This document shows, piece after piece, positions 17,827 to 26,275 of a stretch of DNA of 64,000 bases. A program made the translations under genes and the position numbers. The DNA comes from Thalassovita sp. Lineage in GTDB: Bacteria; Pseudomonadota; Alphaproteobacteria; Rhodobacterales; Rhodobacteraceae. The stretch's first letter is position 1. Each line of letters opens with the position of its first letter. The notes under the pieces are model-generated. The model saw nothing but the letters and a program-made list of their open reading frames with translations, did no database searches and was not told the DNA's origin. The stretch covers positions 64,562 through 128,561 of the forward strand of contig JARGPB010000003.1 in the NCBI GenBank assembly GCA_029212905.1, read 5' to 3'.

Positions 17827-17847
17827 TTCATCTTGCTCTAAATACTC
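17827..17847 (-). repeat. Copy 4 of intergenic 21-mer (inverted)
   Basis: Reverse copy (N3 = AGA on the motif strand) facing copy 3. The pair can fold into an 18+ bp hairpin and probably serves as a bidirectional terminator or 3' structure for the cytochrome and lipoprotein genes. Confidence 0.85.
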
Positions 17848-17857
17848 AAATTCTGAG

Positions 17858-18532
17858 CTATCCGCAGATGCCGTGGATTTGGGCCTTTTCCCACGGGACA
17901 AAGGCATGGTTGTCGATGATCTGTGATAGCCGCGCGACGGGCAAATTCTGGCTCAGCATGTTGTGCAGGCGCTGGGTGCGGGCTGCTTTGGGTGCCAAGG
18001 CGCGGCAGCAGGCGTATTCCTCGACTATCGAGGCTTGCTGCTCATAGGGGTATGACAGGAAATCCGTTTTTGTCTTGAGTTCAAACAGATAAGGGTCGTG
18101 GCCCGGCTGGTGTTCTTGTGCGGCCTTCAAAGGGTGATAGCCCGTGCGGTCTCGGTTTTGCCACTGCCAGACATGGGTCATTTCATGGGCAAAGAACATC
18201 AACGCATAGAGATTGCCCCGGCCATTGATGGAATAGGCATAGTCCTCAAGGTACATGTCTTTGCGGTAGAAAACCTTGTTGAACAAGGTGATCGCGCCGG
18301 GGCTGGTGGTAAAGCTCTGTTCTTTCTGAGGGGGGTAGATGCGTTCCGTGCAGGTCACCCTTGGTCGGGCCTGATAACGCATGGTGAAGGATTCAGCCGC
18401 GTGGCCACGCACGAAACGGACGCGGGATGTGGTGATCTGATCCGCGAAAATCGTATCTGCAAAGGCGATCTCGTTCGGGGTCAGCGGGCGACCACAGGCA
18501 CAGAGAAACAGAAAGAGAACCCACAAACGCAT
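17858..18532 (-). CDS. Putative zinc-metalloprotease-like lipoprotein
   Basis: 224 residues. Signal peptide with a Cys at 13 in a lipobox-like LCAC, so likely a lipoprotein. HEMTHVWQW at 116-124 matches the HExxH zinc site seen in DUF4157-like proteins, and a downstream EEYACC supplies a possible third ligand. Predicted periplasmic. No partner gene identifies a substrate. Confidence 0.6.
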   Translation of the reverse strand: MRLWVLFLFLCACGRPLTPNEIAFADTIFADQITTSRVRFVRGHAAESFTMRYQARPRVTCTERIYPPQKEQSFTTSPGAITLFNKVFYRKDMYLEDYAYSINGRGNLYALMFFAHEMTHVWQWQNRDRTGYHPLKAAQEHQPGHDPYLFELKTKTDFLSYPYEQQASIVEEYACCRALAPKAARTQRLHNMLSQNLPVARLSQIIDNHAFVPWEKAQIHGICG

Positions 18533-18590
18533 AAGATGATTAGGCCCCGATCTTGGTCTGGGGGCAAGTAAATATGGTTTGTAAAAAATG

Positions 18591-18619
18591 AAAACGCCCG
18601 CGACATCGGCGGGCGTTTT
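18591..18619 (-). terminator. Rho-independent terminator of icd
   Basis: Perfect 11-bp stem AAAACGCCCGC (18591-18601) / GCGGGCGTTTT (18609-18619), loop of 7. In the minus direction it is followed by a T-rich stretch (TTTTCATTTTTT). It lies 23 bases past the icd stop. Confidence 0.9.
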
Positions 18620-18641
18620 CGAAGGTATATTGCGCGATTGC

Positions 18642-20864
18642 TTAGCCGATGATGGCGTTCAGCGTGGCGCTTGGGCGCATGACTGCGGCTTTCTTTTCAA
18701 CCGACGGGTTGAAGTACCCACCGATGTCGGCAGGGGCGCCTTGGGCGGCGGCCAGCTCGGACAGGATCGCGGCTTCGCCGTCGGCCAGGGCCTTGGCGAT
18801 CGGCGCAAAATGCGCGGCCAGATCAGCGTCTTTGGTCTGTTCGGCCAGTGCATCGGCCCAATAGCGAGCAAACCAGTAGTGGCTGTCGCGGTTGTCGGGC
18901 TCGCCGACCTTGCGCGAGGGCGAGCGGTTGTCGTCGAGGATGCCCTGGGTGGCAATCTCGGCGGCGGTGCCCAGAACGCCGGCCTTGGCATTGTCCTTAC
19001 TGTCAGCCAGGAAGTTCAGCGATTCCGACAGGGCGCAGAATTCGCCCATCGAGTCCCAGCGCAGGTGGTTTTCGTCTACCAACTGCTCGACGTGTTTGGG
19101 GGCCGAGCCGCCAGCACCGGTTTCGAACAGGCCGCCACCGTTCATCAGTTTCACGATGGACAGCATTTTCGCCGAGGTGCCCAGTTCCAAGATCGGGAAC
19201 AGGTCGGTCAGATAGTCGCGCAGCACGTTGCCGGTAATGGCGATGCTGTCGTTTCCTGCAGTGATGGTTTCCAGCGAAGCGCGGGTGGCTTCGCGCGGGG
19301 CCATGATCTGGAATTTGTCGGCGGCGCCGGCGGCTTCCAGGGCAGGGGTGACGTATTTGATCAGTTCGGCGTCATGGGCGCGGTTTGCATCCAGCCAGAA
19401 AATCGACTGAAACCCTGTCAGGCGCTGACGATCCAGTGCCAGCTGAATCCAGTTCTCGATCGGGGCTTTTTTCGCGGTGCAAGCGCGCCAGATGTCACCA
19501 GCCTCGACGTCATGGGAATGCAGGGTTTCGCCATTGGCCAGAACGACGCGGATGGTGCCGTCTGCGGGGGCCTCGAATGTTGTCGGGTGCGAGCCGTATT
19601 CTTCGGCTTTCTGGGCCATCAGGCCGACGTTTTGCACGGTGCCGGCAGTGGCCGGGTTCAGCGCGCCGTTGGCTTTGAAGAATTCGACCGATTCATCGTA
19701 CACAGGCGCGTAGCAGTTGTCGGGAATGACGCAGTTGCTGTCGCCTTCGTTGCCGTCAGCGCCCCAGCCTTTGCCGCCAGCGCGGATCAGAGCAGGCATC
19801 GAAGCGTCGATGATCACATCCGAAGGTACATGCAGGTTGGTGATGCCCTTGTCCGAGTTCACCATGTACATGCCGGGACGTTCAGCAGTCAGCGCGTCAA
19901 TATCGGCCTGGATCGCGTTTGCATTCGGCAGGCTGGCGATACGTGCCAGTACGTCGCCCATGCCCGAATTCGGGTTCACACCGGCCGCAGCCAGATCATC
20001 GGCGTATTTGTCGAAAATCGGGGCCAGCCATGCCTTGACTGCGTGGCCAAAGATGATTGGGTCCGAGACCTTCATCATCGTTGCCTTTAGGTGCAGCGAG
20101 AATAGCGTGCCGTCTTTCTTGGTGTCTTCGATTGCATCGGCCAGGAAGGCGGCCAGGGCTTTGACGGACATGAATGTTGCGTCAGCGACGGTGCCTTCGT
20201 CCAGTGCCCAGCCGTCTTTCAGAACGGTGACAGCGCCATCTTTGGCGACGAATTCGATTTTCGCGTCACCAGCCTGGGCGGCGGTGATGGTGGCGGATTT
20301 CTCGTTGGCATAGAAATCGTTGCCGGGCATCGAGGAGACCTTGGTCTTCGACGAGGTTTCCCATTTGCCCATACGGTGCGGGTTGGCCTGAGCGAAGTTT
20401 TTGACGGCCTTGGCGGCGCGACGATCCGAGTTACCCTCGCGCAGGACCGGGTTCACGGCCGAGCCTTTGATGCCGTCAAAACGCGCGCGAATGGCTTTCT
20501 CGGCGTCGGTCTTGGGCTCTTCGGGGTAGGAGGGGATGTCAAAGCCCTGTGCTTGCAGCTCGGTCACGGCGGCCACCAGCTGAGGCACCGACGCCGAAAT
20601 GTTCGGCAGCTTGATCACGTTGGCATCGGGGGTTTTCACCAGCTTGCCCAATTCGGCCAGATCGTTCGGCTGTTTTTGATCGGCGGTCAGGTTTTCAGGG
20701 AAGGTCGCCAGGATGCGCGCAGCCAGCGAAATATCTTTGGTACCGACGGTCACACCGGCCGCCGAGGCAAAGGTGCGGATGATCGGCAGGAACGAGGCGC
20801 TAGCCAGTTCGGGCGCTTCGTCTACAATGGTATACAAAATGTCGGGGGTGGAATTTTCAGCCAT
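18642..20864 (-). CDS. icd: NADP-dependent isocitrate dehydrogenase, monomeric type
   Basis: 740 residues, the length of the monomeric 80-kDa isocitrate dehydrogenase. Characteristic segments: IVDEAPELASASFLPIIRTFA at the N-terminus, KVSDPIIFGHAVKAW, VNSDKGITNLHVPSDVIIDASMPALIR, and the YGSHPTTFEAP/ITGNVLRDYLTDLFPILELGTSAKMLSIV region. Converts isocitrate to 2-oxoglutarate in the TCA cycle with NADP+. Monocistronic with its own terminator. Confidence 0.97.
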   Translation of the reverse strand: MAENSTPDILYTIVDEAPELASASFLPIIRTFASAAGVTVGTKDISLAARILATFPENLTADQKQPNDLAELGKLVKTPDANVIKLPNISASVPQLVAAVTELQAQGFDIPSYPEEPKTDAEKAIRARFDGIKGSAVNPVLREGNSDRRAAKAVKNFAQANPHRMGKWETSSKTKVSSMPGNDFYANEKSATITAAQAGDAKIEFVAKDGAVTVLKDGWALDEGTVADATFMSVKALAAFLADAIEDTKKDGTLFSLHLKATMMKVSDPIIFGHAVKAWLAPIFDKYADDLAAAGVNPNSGMGDVLARIASLPNANAIQADIDALTAERPGMYMVNSDKGITNLHVPSDVIIDASMPALIRAGGKGWGADGNEGDSNCVIPDNCYAPVYDESVEFFKANGALNPATAGTVQNVGLMAQKAEEYGSHPTTFEAPADGTIRVVLANGETLHSHDVEAGDIWRACTAKKAPIENWIQLALDRQRLTGFQSIFWLDANRAHDAELIKYVTPALEAAGAADKFQIMAPREATRASLETITAGNDSIAITGNVLRDYLTDLFPILELGTSAKMLSIVKLMNGGGLFETGAGGSAPKHVEQLVDENHLRWDSMGEFCALSESLNFLADSKDNAKAGVLGTAAEIATQGILDDNRSPSRKVGEPDNRDSHYWFARYWADALAEQTKDADLAAHFAPIAKALADGEAAILSELAAAQGAPADIGGYFNPSVEKKAAVMRPSATLNAIIG

Positions 20865-21078
20865 TTTTCTACCTGTCTTTCTTTTGCTAGCAGATATGTC
20901 TCGAAGAGCAGTGGCGCTGCTTCTCTTGGGGTGCCCAAGTCTGGCCGTGGATACGGTCGCGGGCAGGGTGTTCAGGGTTTCCCATAAAACACGAGGCGCA
21001 AAAGATCAATTCGCCAATGGGGGATTCTTGGGGCGTTGGTGACGCAGGCGGGGAGTTTTCGGGGGTGGAACGGGCTAA

Positions 21079-21882
21079 TCAGCCGTCAAATCGGATTTTC
21101 AGGTTAAAGCTGAAGCGCGCGCCGGCCAGGCCCTTGGGCGCGGCAGGGAAACGACCGACACGTTTGACAGCGCTCAGCGCCGCGCGATCCAGGGCGGAAT
21201 GCCCCGCGCTTTGGGTGATTGTGGCTGCTTGCAAATTACCGTTGCGGCCAAGGGTTAACCGCAGCCCGACAACGCCATCCCGCCCGCGCGCCGCTGAAGG
21301 ATAGCGTTTCTTGCGCTCGATCCGCGTCACGATCTGCCCCGCCCATTTTGCGGTCAGGCGGCGTGTTTGCGCCTGAGACAGGCTGGCGTCGTTGGATTTT
21401 GCACGTTGCCCGGCAAGACCCGTGTTGCCTTGGCCCGCCGCCTTTTGTCCGGCGCTGCTGGTGCTGGATTTGGACTTTGGTTTGGTTTTGGTTTTGGGCT
21501 TGGTGGCTGGTTCCGGGGCGGGCTTTGGCGCTGGTGGCGACATGTCCAGACGTGGGGCGGTCGCTGACCGGGGCATGGGCGGCGCGGTGCTTGAACCAGT
21601 TGGGCGCGCTGGCGCGGCGGCATCGGACAGTTGGGGCATCGAGCCATCAGATGAGGGTGCTTGTAGCCGCTCCATGGCGGCCGGGGTCACCTCGGGGGGG
21701 CGATCCCATTGTTGGACCAGCGCCGTCAGGCTGGCGGTGGACGCCGCAAGGCTGACCCGTTCGGTTCCACTGTCACCCGCCGCACCCGCTGTGCCAGATG
21801 GGACCGAGGAAAATGATAACACCAGAACATGCAGCCCAAACGCGGCGCCTAAAAACATCCCTGCCTCGAACCCCCCTCTCAT
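21079..21882 (-). CDS. tonB: TonB-like energy transducer
   Basis: 267 residues. N-terminal membrane helix with a conserved-looking His (AAFGLHVLVLSF), a long Pro/Ala/Lys-rich spacer (about 90-150, PKPAPEPATKPKTKTKPK) that spans the periplasm, and a C-terminal TonB domain with the YPSAARGRDGVVGLRL motif. Couples the proton-motive force to outer-membrane receptors. Last gene of the exbB-exbD-exbD-tonB operon; its start overlaps exbD by 4 bases. Confidence 0.85.
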   Translation of the reverse strand: MRGGFEAGMFLGAAFGLHVLVLSFSSVPSGTAGAAGDSGTERVSLAASTASLTALVQQWDRPPEVTPAAMERLQAPSSDGSMPQLSDAAAPARPTGSSTAPPMPRSATAPRLDMSPPAPKPAPEPATKPKTKTKPKSKSSTSSAGQKAAGQGNTGLAGQRAKSNDASLSQAQTRRLTAKWAGQIVTRIERKKRYPSAARGRDGVVGLRLTLGRNGNLQAATITQSAGHSALDRAALSAVKRVGRFPAAPKGLAGARFSFNLKIRFDG

Positions 21883-22262
21883 TGTGACACCGTGACCAGC
21901 TGTACTTGAGTCAGTCCGATTTGCCCCAACCGAGGCATCAAGCGCGCCAGACTAGCGGCGGGAACATCCGCATCCGCCCGAAGCAAGACGGGGCTGTCGT
22001 GCACCCATTCTTGGCGAAGGGCTTGCAATGCGAGATCTCCGCGCAGGTCGCGAAACCCCAGCTCGCCGGTTGCGGATAGGTACAGGGTCAATGGGCCGTC
22101 GGCCGGGTCAGATGCATCCGACGCCGGAGGAGAGACGTCGAATGGTTCAGGAGGCACGATCTGCGCCGTCATCAAAAAGAAGATCAACAGCAAGAACACC
22201 ACGTTGATCATCGGAACGATGCTTTCGGATCGGGGTTTGCGGTTGGGGCGTGCGAAATCCAT
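21879..22262 (-). CDS. ExbD-like protein lacking the membrane Asp
   Basis: 127 residues with one N-terminal membrane helix and a periplasmic ExbD/TolR domain. Where ExbD proteins have PMID/PLID with the essential proton-carrying Asp, this copy has PMIN (Asn20; codon AAC). The paralogue next door has Asp. This copy may be structural or regulatory in a mixed ExbD dimer. Lies 3 bases after the other exbD and overlaps tonB. Confidence 0.85.
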   Translation of the reverse strand: MDFARPNRKPRSESIVPMINVVFLLLIFFLMTAQIVPPEPFDVSPPASDASDPADGPLTLYLSATGELGFRDLRGDLALQALRQEWVHDSPVLLRADADVPAASLARLMPRLGQIGLTQVQLVTVSQ

Positions 22263-22265
22263 CTG

Positions 22266-22640
22266 CTATTCCACCAGAACCAGCCGGGTCATTCCTGAGC
22301 CCCGCAGCAGGTCCATCACTGCAACCAGCTTTTGCAGAGGCACGTCCCTGGCGCGCAGCACGATGGTGTCCTGGGGGGTCTGCATCATGGAGGTAAGCGC
22401 CTGCGCCAGCAGGTCGGGGGGGGTCTCTTGTCCGTTCAGCCGTATTCCATCCGGTGCAATATCCACCAGTCGAGGCGGACCGGACCACGCGCCCGAAGAG
22501 CCGCCGACGTTCAGCATCATCTGGGTGTCCGCCCCGAACCGCGCCGCCAGCATAAAGAACACCAACAGCAGGAACACCACGTCGATCATCGGCGTCAGGC
22601 TGGGGCGTCGCCTGACCCTGGCTTGGCCGAACTCCATCAC
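22266..22640 (-). CDS. exbD: ExbD biopolymer transport protein
   Basis: 124 residues; one membrane helix (PMIDVVFLLLVFFMLAARF) with the functional Asp20, then a periplasmic domain. With ExbB it forms the proton channel that drives TonB. The start overlaps exbB by 4 bases. Its identity to the next ExbD is limited outside the helix, indicating old divergence. Confidence 0.9.
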   Translation of the reverse strand: MMEFGQARVRRRPSLTPMIDVVFLLLVFFMLAARFGADTQMMLNVGGSSGAWSGPPRLVDIAPDGIRLNGQETPPDLLAQALTSMMQTPQDTIVLRARDVPLQKLVAVMDLLRGSGMTRLVLVE

Positions 22641-23347
22641 TCGATGGCCTTCAATGTCCGGTCAGGTTCGCGATCGTGGCCCTCAATCGGGCGCAGGAAA
22701 ATGCGTGTGGCGGCATCCTCCATTTCCAGTCTTAGCCGGTCTTCGATGCTCTCGAACCAGCTGAGCGCCATGGAGGCAGGGATCGCAACCCCCATCCCGG
22801 CGGCGGTGGTCAAAAGCGCCTCCCAGATGCCGCCGGCCAGGGTGGCAGGATCGGCCCGCGTCCCGGCTGTTTGCAGCGCCTGAAACGCCGCGATCATACC
22901 CAGAACAGTCCCAAGCAAGCCCAACAAAGGCGCGATGGTCGCGATCAATTCCAAAGGCCGCTGACCACGTTGCGCATGTGCCAGCACCTGACGGGCAACG
23001 CGGGTGGTTTCGGCCCGCGCCGCAGTGTCATTCATCGAAGCGTCGCGCCGCGCTGCCATGGCCGAACGCGCCAGAACAGCGCGGCAAGTGCGCCGATCTG
23101 CCAGCAACTCTTGCGCCGCGCGTTCTTGGCCTTCAGCCCACAGACTGACTGCGCGCTGTACATGACGGCCGCCATTCCAGGCCCCCAATCGTGACAAATC
23201 CCAGACTTTCCACAGAATCAACGCTAGGGTCAGCACGGATAAACCCGCGATCACCCAGATTGCAGGCCCTCCCAGACGTAGGAATTCCCATGCGGTTTCA
23301 ATGCCTTGTGTCAGGTTGATCTGGGGCTGGGCTGGGGTCTGTTCCAT
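22637..23347 (-). CDS. exbB: ExbB/TolQ proton-channel protein
   Basis: 236 residues with three membrane helices (about 29-49, 133-155 and 170-195) and the family signature around LIATIAPLLGLLGTVLGMIAAFQAL...GGIWEALLTTAAGMGVAIPA. First gene of the energy-transduction operon. It could serve any TonB-dependent receptor; none is encoded in the window. Confidence 0.92.
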   Translation of the reverse strand: MEQTPAQPQINLTQGIETAWEFLRLGGPAIWVIAGLSVLTLALILWKVWDLSRLGAWNGGRHVQRAVSLWAEGQERAAQELLADRRTCRAVLARSAMAARRDASMNDTAARAETTRVARQVLAHAQRGQRPLELIATIAPLLGLLGTVLGMIAAFQALQTAGTRADPATLAGGIWEALLTTAAGMGVAIPASMALSWFESIEDRLRLEMEDAATRIFLRPIEGHDREPDRTLKAIE

Positions 23348-23433
23348 TCCGTGCCTCCTGTGGAATGCGCTGCGGGATTGGGCAGGTTTCCGGCATAGCG
23401 GGGCGCGTTGTCAACTCTGCTGCTGTCATGCAG

Positions 23434-23456
23434 AAAAAAGGGGCAGGGATTGCCCC
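23434..23456 (-). terminator. Rho-independent terminator after small ORF
   Basis: Stem GGGGCA (23440-23445) / TGCCCC (23451-23456) with loop of 5, followed in the minus direction by TTTTTT. It lies between the 39-residue ORF and exbB, so the small ORF is expected to end as its own transcript. Confidence 0.75.
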
Positions 23457-23486
23457 CCGCCCCGATGGTGCTGAAATTTCGGTTTG

Positions 23487-23606
23487 TTAGTGCTGGACGA
23501 TAGCAGGCGCCGCCGTCGGTACCGCGTGTGCATCGGAACCCGAAGCAATGGCGGAAATCGCCGTGACGGCCAAAGCCCATCCAACAATGATGGTGGTGAA
23601 ACGCAT
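23487..23606 (-). CDS. Small exported or membrane protein (39 aa)
   Basis: A short frame, ATG at 23606 to TAA at 23487. The product begins MRFTTIIVGWALAVTAI and continues through SAIASGSDAHA, so it looks like a signal peptide with possible cleavage after AHA, leaving a ~12-residue mature tail rich in Ala and Pro (ends IVQH). A terminator follows 31 bases later. I recognise no family. Coding status is inferred from the signal-like composition and the terminator, not from homology. Confidence 0.45.
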   Translation of the reverse strand: MRFTTIIVGWALAVTAISAIASGSDAHAVPTAAPAIVQH

Positions 23607-23805
23607 GTGTGATCTCATCGAATGACTTGAGTTGATAAGAACACACTATCCTTTCGTATAAGAGGCCAACAGTCCGGGATTCCAGACCTGTAAGGAATTG
23701 AAGGGTATGGAATTCCTGTCCTTTTTCCACTTGAAGCGGTGCCTATGAGCGTGTGCTTGCTTTTTGGGGTGGTAGGTGATTTTCTTCAACTAAAAGGGGA
23801 ATAAC

Positions 23806-24072
23806 ATGGGCGCACTAAACGAAGCGCTATTCAGAAGCGCAGCAAGCAATTGCCACTCTGAAATCTCTGGTCCGAACCGTGTTGGAGCTTGCTCCTGAGG
23901 GGGGCTAAAGAACTCGGAAATCGGCAGGAGCCTTGGAATCTATTCAGGACATATTGAACACGAAGGGCATATTTCGCGGACTCTCTTGGCAATGTTGGAG
24001 GCCGAAGGGGTTGTTCAGCAGGATGAACGCACCAAACAATGGACCCTTCGGGACAATAACGTCACCGGTTAG
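23806..24072 (+). pseudogene. Winged-helix DNA-binding protein remnant with two compensating frameshifts
   Basis: The frame from ATG 23806 starts MGALNEAL, then coherent coding continues in the +1 frame (EAQQAIATLKSLVRTVLELAPEGG) and returns to the original frame at a run of six G around 23901 (LKNSEIGRSLGI...HISRTLLAMLEAEGVVQ...WTLRD) ending at TAG 24070. Joined, it reads as an ~88-residue winged-helix protein. One inserted and one lost base would explain it; a sequencing error or a shifty G-run are alternatives. The tail ends 2 bases before the parE stop. Confidence 0.55.
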
Positions 24073-24074
24073 GC

Positions 24075-26030
24075 TCACACATCCAATTCCTCTACGAACC
24101 GTGCGTTTTCCTGGATGTATTGGAACCGCAGTTCGGGTTTTTTGCCCATCAGGCGTTCGACCAGATCTCCGGTCTCGCCGGGCTCGTCCTCGTCGATGGT
24201 CACGCGGATCAGTTTGCGTGATCCGGGGTCCATCGTGGTTTCTTTTAGGTCCTTGGCGTCCATCTCACCCAGACCTTTGAAACGCGAAACGTCTATTTTT
24301 CCCTTTCCGCCCAGACCTTTGGACAGCCATTCGTCACGCTCGGCCTCGTCCAGGCAGTAAACGCGTTTGGCGCCTTGGGTCAGGCGGAACAGCGGCGGGC
24401 AGGCCAGATACAGGTGGCCATGATCAATCATCGGGCGCATCTGCGTAAAGAAGAACGTCATCAACAGCGCCGCGATATGCGCGCCGTCCACGTCCGCGTC
24501 GGTCATGATGATGACCTTATCATAGCGCAGGTCATCAACGTTGAATTTGGTGCCCAGACCAACGCCCAGGGCCTGTGTCAGGTCGCTGATTTCGGCGTTT
24601 GAGCCCAGTTTCGAGGATGCCGCCCCCAGCACGTTCAGGATTTTGCCTCGCAGGGGCAGCAGTGCCTGGTTTTTACGGTTGCGGGCCATCTTGGCGCTGC
24701 CACCGGCGCTGTCACCCTCGACGATGAAAAGTTCGGTACCCTCGCGGGTGTTCGAGGAGCAATCGGTGAGTTTGCCCGGCAGGCGTAGTTTCTTGGTCGC
24801 GGTTTTGCGCTGGGTTTCCTTTTCCTGACGACGGCGGAGGCGTTCCTCGGCGCGCAGGATCAGGAAGTCCAGAATGGCGCCTGCGGATTTGGTATCGGCG
24901 GCCAGCCAGTTGTCGAAATGGTCGCGGACCGAGTTTTCCACCAGGCGCTGTGCCTCGACCGTGGCCAGACGGTCCTTGGTCTGGCCGACGAATTCGGGCT
25001 CGGCGATGAAACAACTGACCAAAGCGCAGCCACCTGTTGTCAGGTCGTCGCGGGTGATCTGCGCGGCCTTTTTGTTGTTCACCAACTCGCCATAGGCGCG
25101 GATGCCTTTCAGGATCGCAGCCCAGAATCCGGCCTCGTGGGTGCCGCCTTCGGGGGTGGGGACGGTGTTACAATAGGACTGGATGAAGCCATCGCGCGAG
25201 GGCGTCCAGTTGATCGCCCATTCGACCTTGCCGGGGGTATTGAACTTTTCGGTAAAATCAACTGTGCCCGCAAAGGGCTGATCGGCATAGGTTGAGGCTT
25301 TGTCCAGCGTCTCGGTCAGGTAATCGGACAGGCCGCCCGGGAAATGGAACGTCGCCTCTGTCGGGGTTTCCTTGTCGTCGATGGCGGATTTCCAGCGGAT
25401 TTCGACGCCGGAAAACAAATAGGCCTTGGACCGGATGGATTTGAACAGGCGGGCGGGTTTGAACCGATGCGAGCCAAAGATCTCGGCGTCTGCATGAAAG
25501 GTGACGGTGGTGCCGCGCCGATTGGGGGCTGCACCGATCTTGGCGATCGGGCCTTGCGGAATCCCGCGCGAGAACCGCTGCTCATACAGTTCCTTGTTGC
25601 GGGCAACTTGTACGACCATCAGATCAGACAGCGCGTTCACGACAGAGGCCCCAACCCCATGCAAACCACCCGAGGTCTGATACGCCTTGCCGCTGAATTT
25701 CCCGCCTGCGTGCAGGGTACACAGAATGACCTCGAGCGCGGATTTGTCGGGGAACTTGGGGTGCGGATCAATCGGGATGCCCCGGCCATTGTCGCGGATC
25801 GTGACCGAGTAATCCTCGTGCAGCTCTACCTCGATTCGGTTGGCGTGGCCTGCGACGGCCTCGTCCATCGAGTTGTCCAGAACCTCGGCCACCATATGGT
25901 GCAGCGCACGTTCGTCCGTGCCGCCGATATACATGCCGGGACGTTTGCGCACCGGTTCCAGACCTTCCAGAACCTCGATCGAGGACGCGTCATAGGTTTC
26001 AGGCTGGTTTCCGTCGAGAAGATCGGTCAT
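24075..26030 (-). CDS. parE: DNA topoisomerase IV subunit B
   Basis: 651 residues. GHKL ATPase domain with VLDNSMDEAVAGHANRIEV and RDNGRGIPIDPHPKFPDKSALEVILCTLHAGGKF, transducer domain, and TOPRIM with FIVEGDSAGGSAKMARNR and DADVDGAHIAALLMTFFF. Length and the short C-terminus fit ParE rather than GyrB (about 800 residues). Decatenates daughter chromosomes with ParC, which is not in the window. Confidence 0.95.
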   Translation of the reverse strand: MTDLLDGNQPETYDASSIEVLEGLEPVRKRPGMYIGGTDERALHHMVAEVLDNSMDEAVAGHANRIEVELHEDYSVTIRDNGRGIPIDPHPKFPDKSALEVILCTLHAGGKFSGKAYQTSGGLHGVGASVVNALSDLMVVQVARNKELYEQRFSRGIPQGPIAKIGAAPNRRGTTVTFHADAEIFGSHRFKPARLFKSIRSKAYLFSGVEIRWKSAIDDKETPTEATFHFPGGLSDYLTETLDKASTYADQPFAGTVDFTEKFNTPGKVEWAINWTPSRDGFIQSYCNTVPTPEGGTHEAGFWAAILKGIRAYGELVNNKKAAQITRDDLTTGGCALVSCFIAEPEFVGQTKDRLATVEAQRLVENSVRDHFDNWLAADTKSAGAILDFLILRAEERLRRRQEKETQRKTATKKLRLPGKLTDCSSNTREGTELFIVEGDSAGGSAKMARNRKNQALLPLRGKILNVLGAASSKLGSNAEISDLTQALGVGLGTKFNVDDLRYDKVIIMTDADVDGAHIAALLMTFFFTQMRPMIDHGHLYLACPPLFRLTQGAKRVYCLDEAERDEWLSKGLGGKGKIDVSRFKGLGEMDAKDLKETTMDPGSRKLIRVTIDEDEPGETGDLVERLMGKKPELRFQYIQENARFVEELDV

Positions 26031-26275
26031 CGGCTGCTCTTTTTCATTCTTGTTGGAAGGGGATCATACTGAACCGCCCGCGCTTGGAAAAGCCTAATCC
26101 TTTGGCTGTGGCCTGACACGTGAAGTGACACTTATGGCCTGACCGAAACCAATCCGGGCGGAAAATCGCTTTTCTGAGGAGGAGAACGCAGAAAAACACA
26201 ATTTTGCCGAAAGTTTCAGGCAGAATACGCCTTAGGCGCGAACAATGGGGGAATGGCTTTAGGAGGTGAACTGGA

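Noticed and set aside
21079..23347. tolQ-tolR-tolA cell-division operon
   Set aside because: No tolB or pal follows, two ExbD genes are present, and the last gene has a TonB-type C-terminal YP domain.
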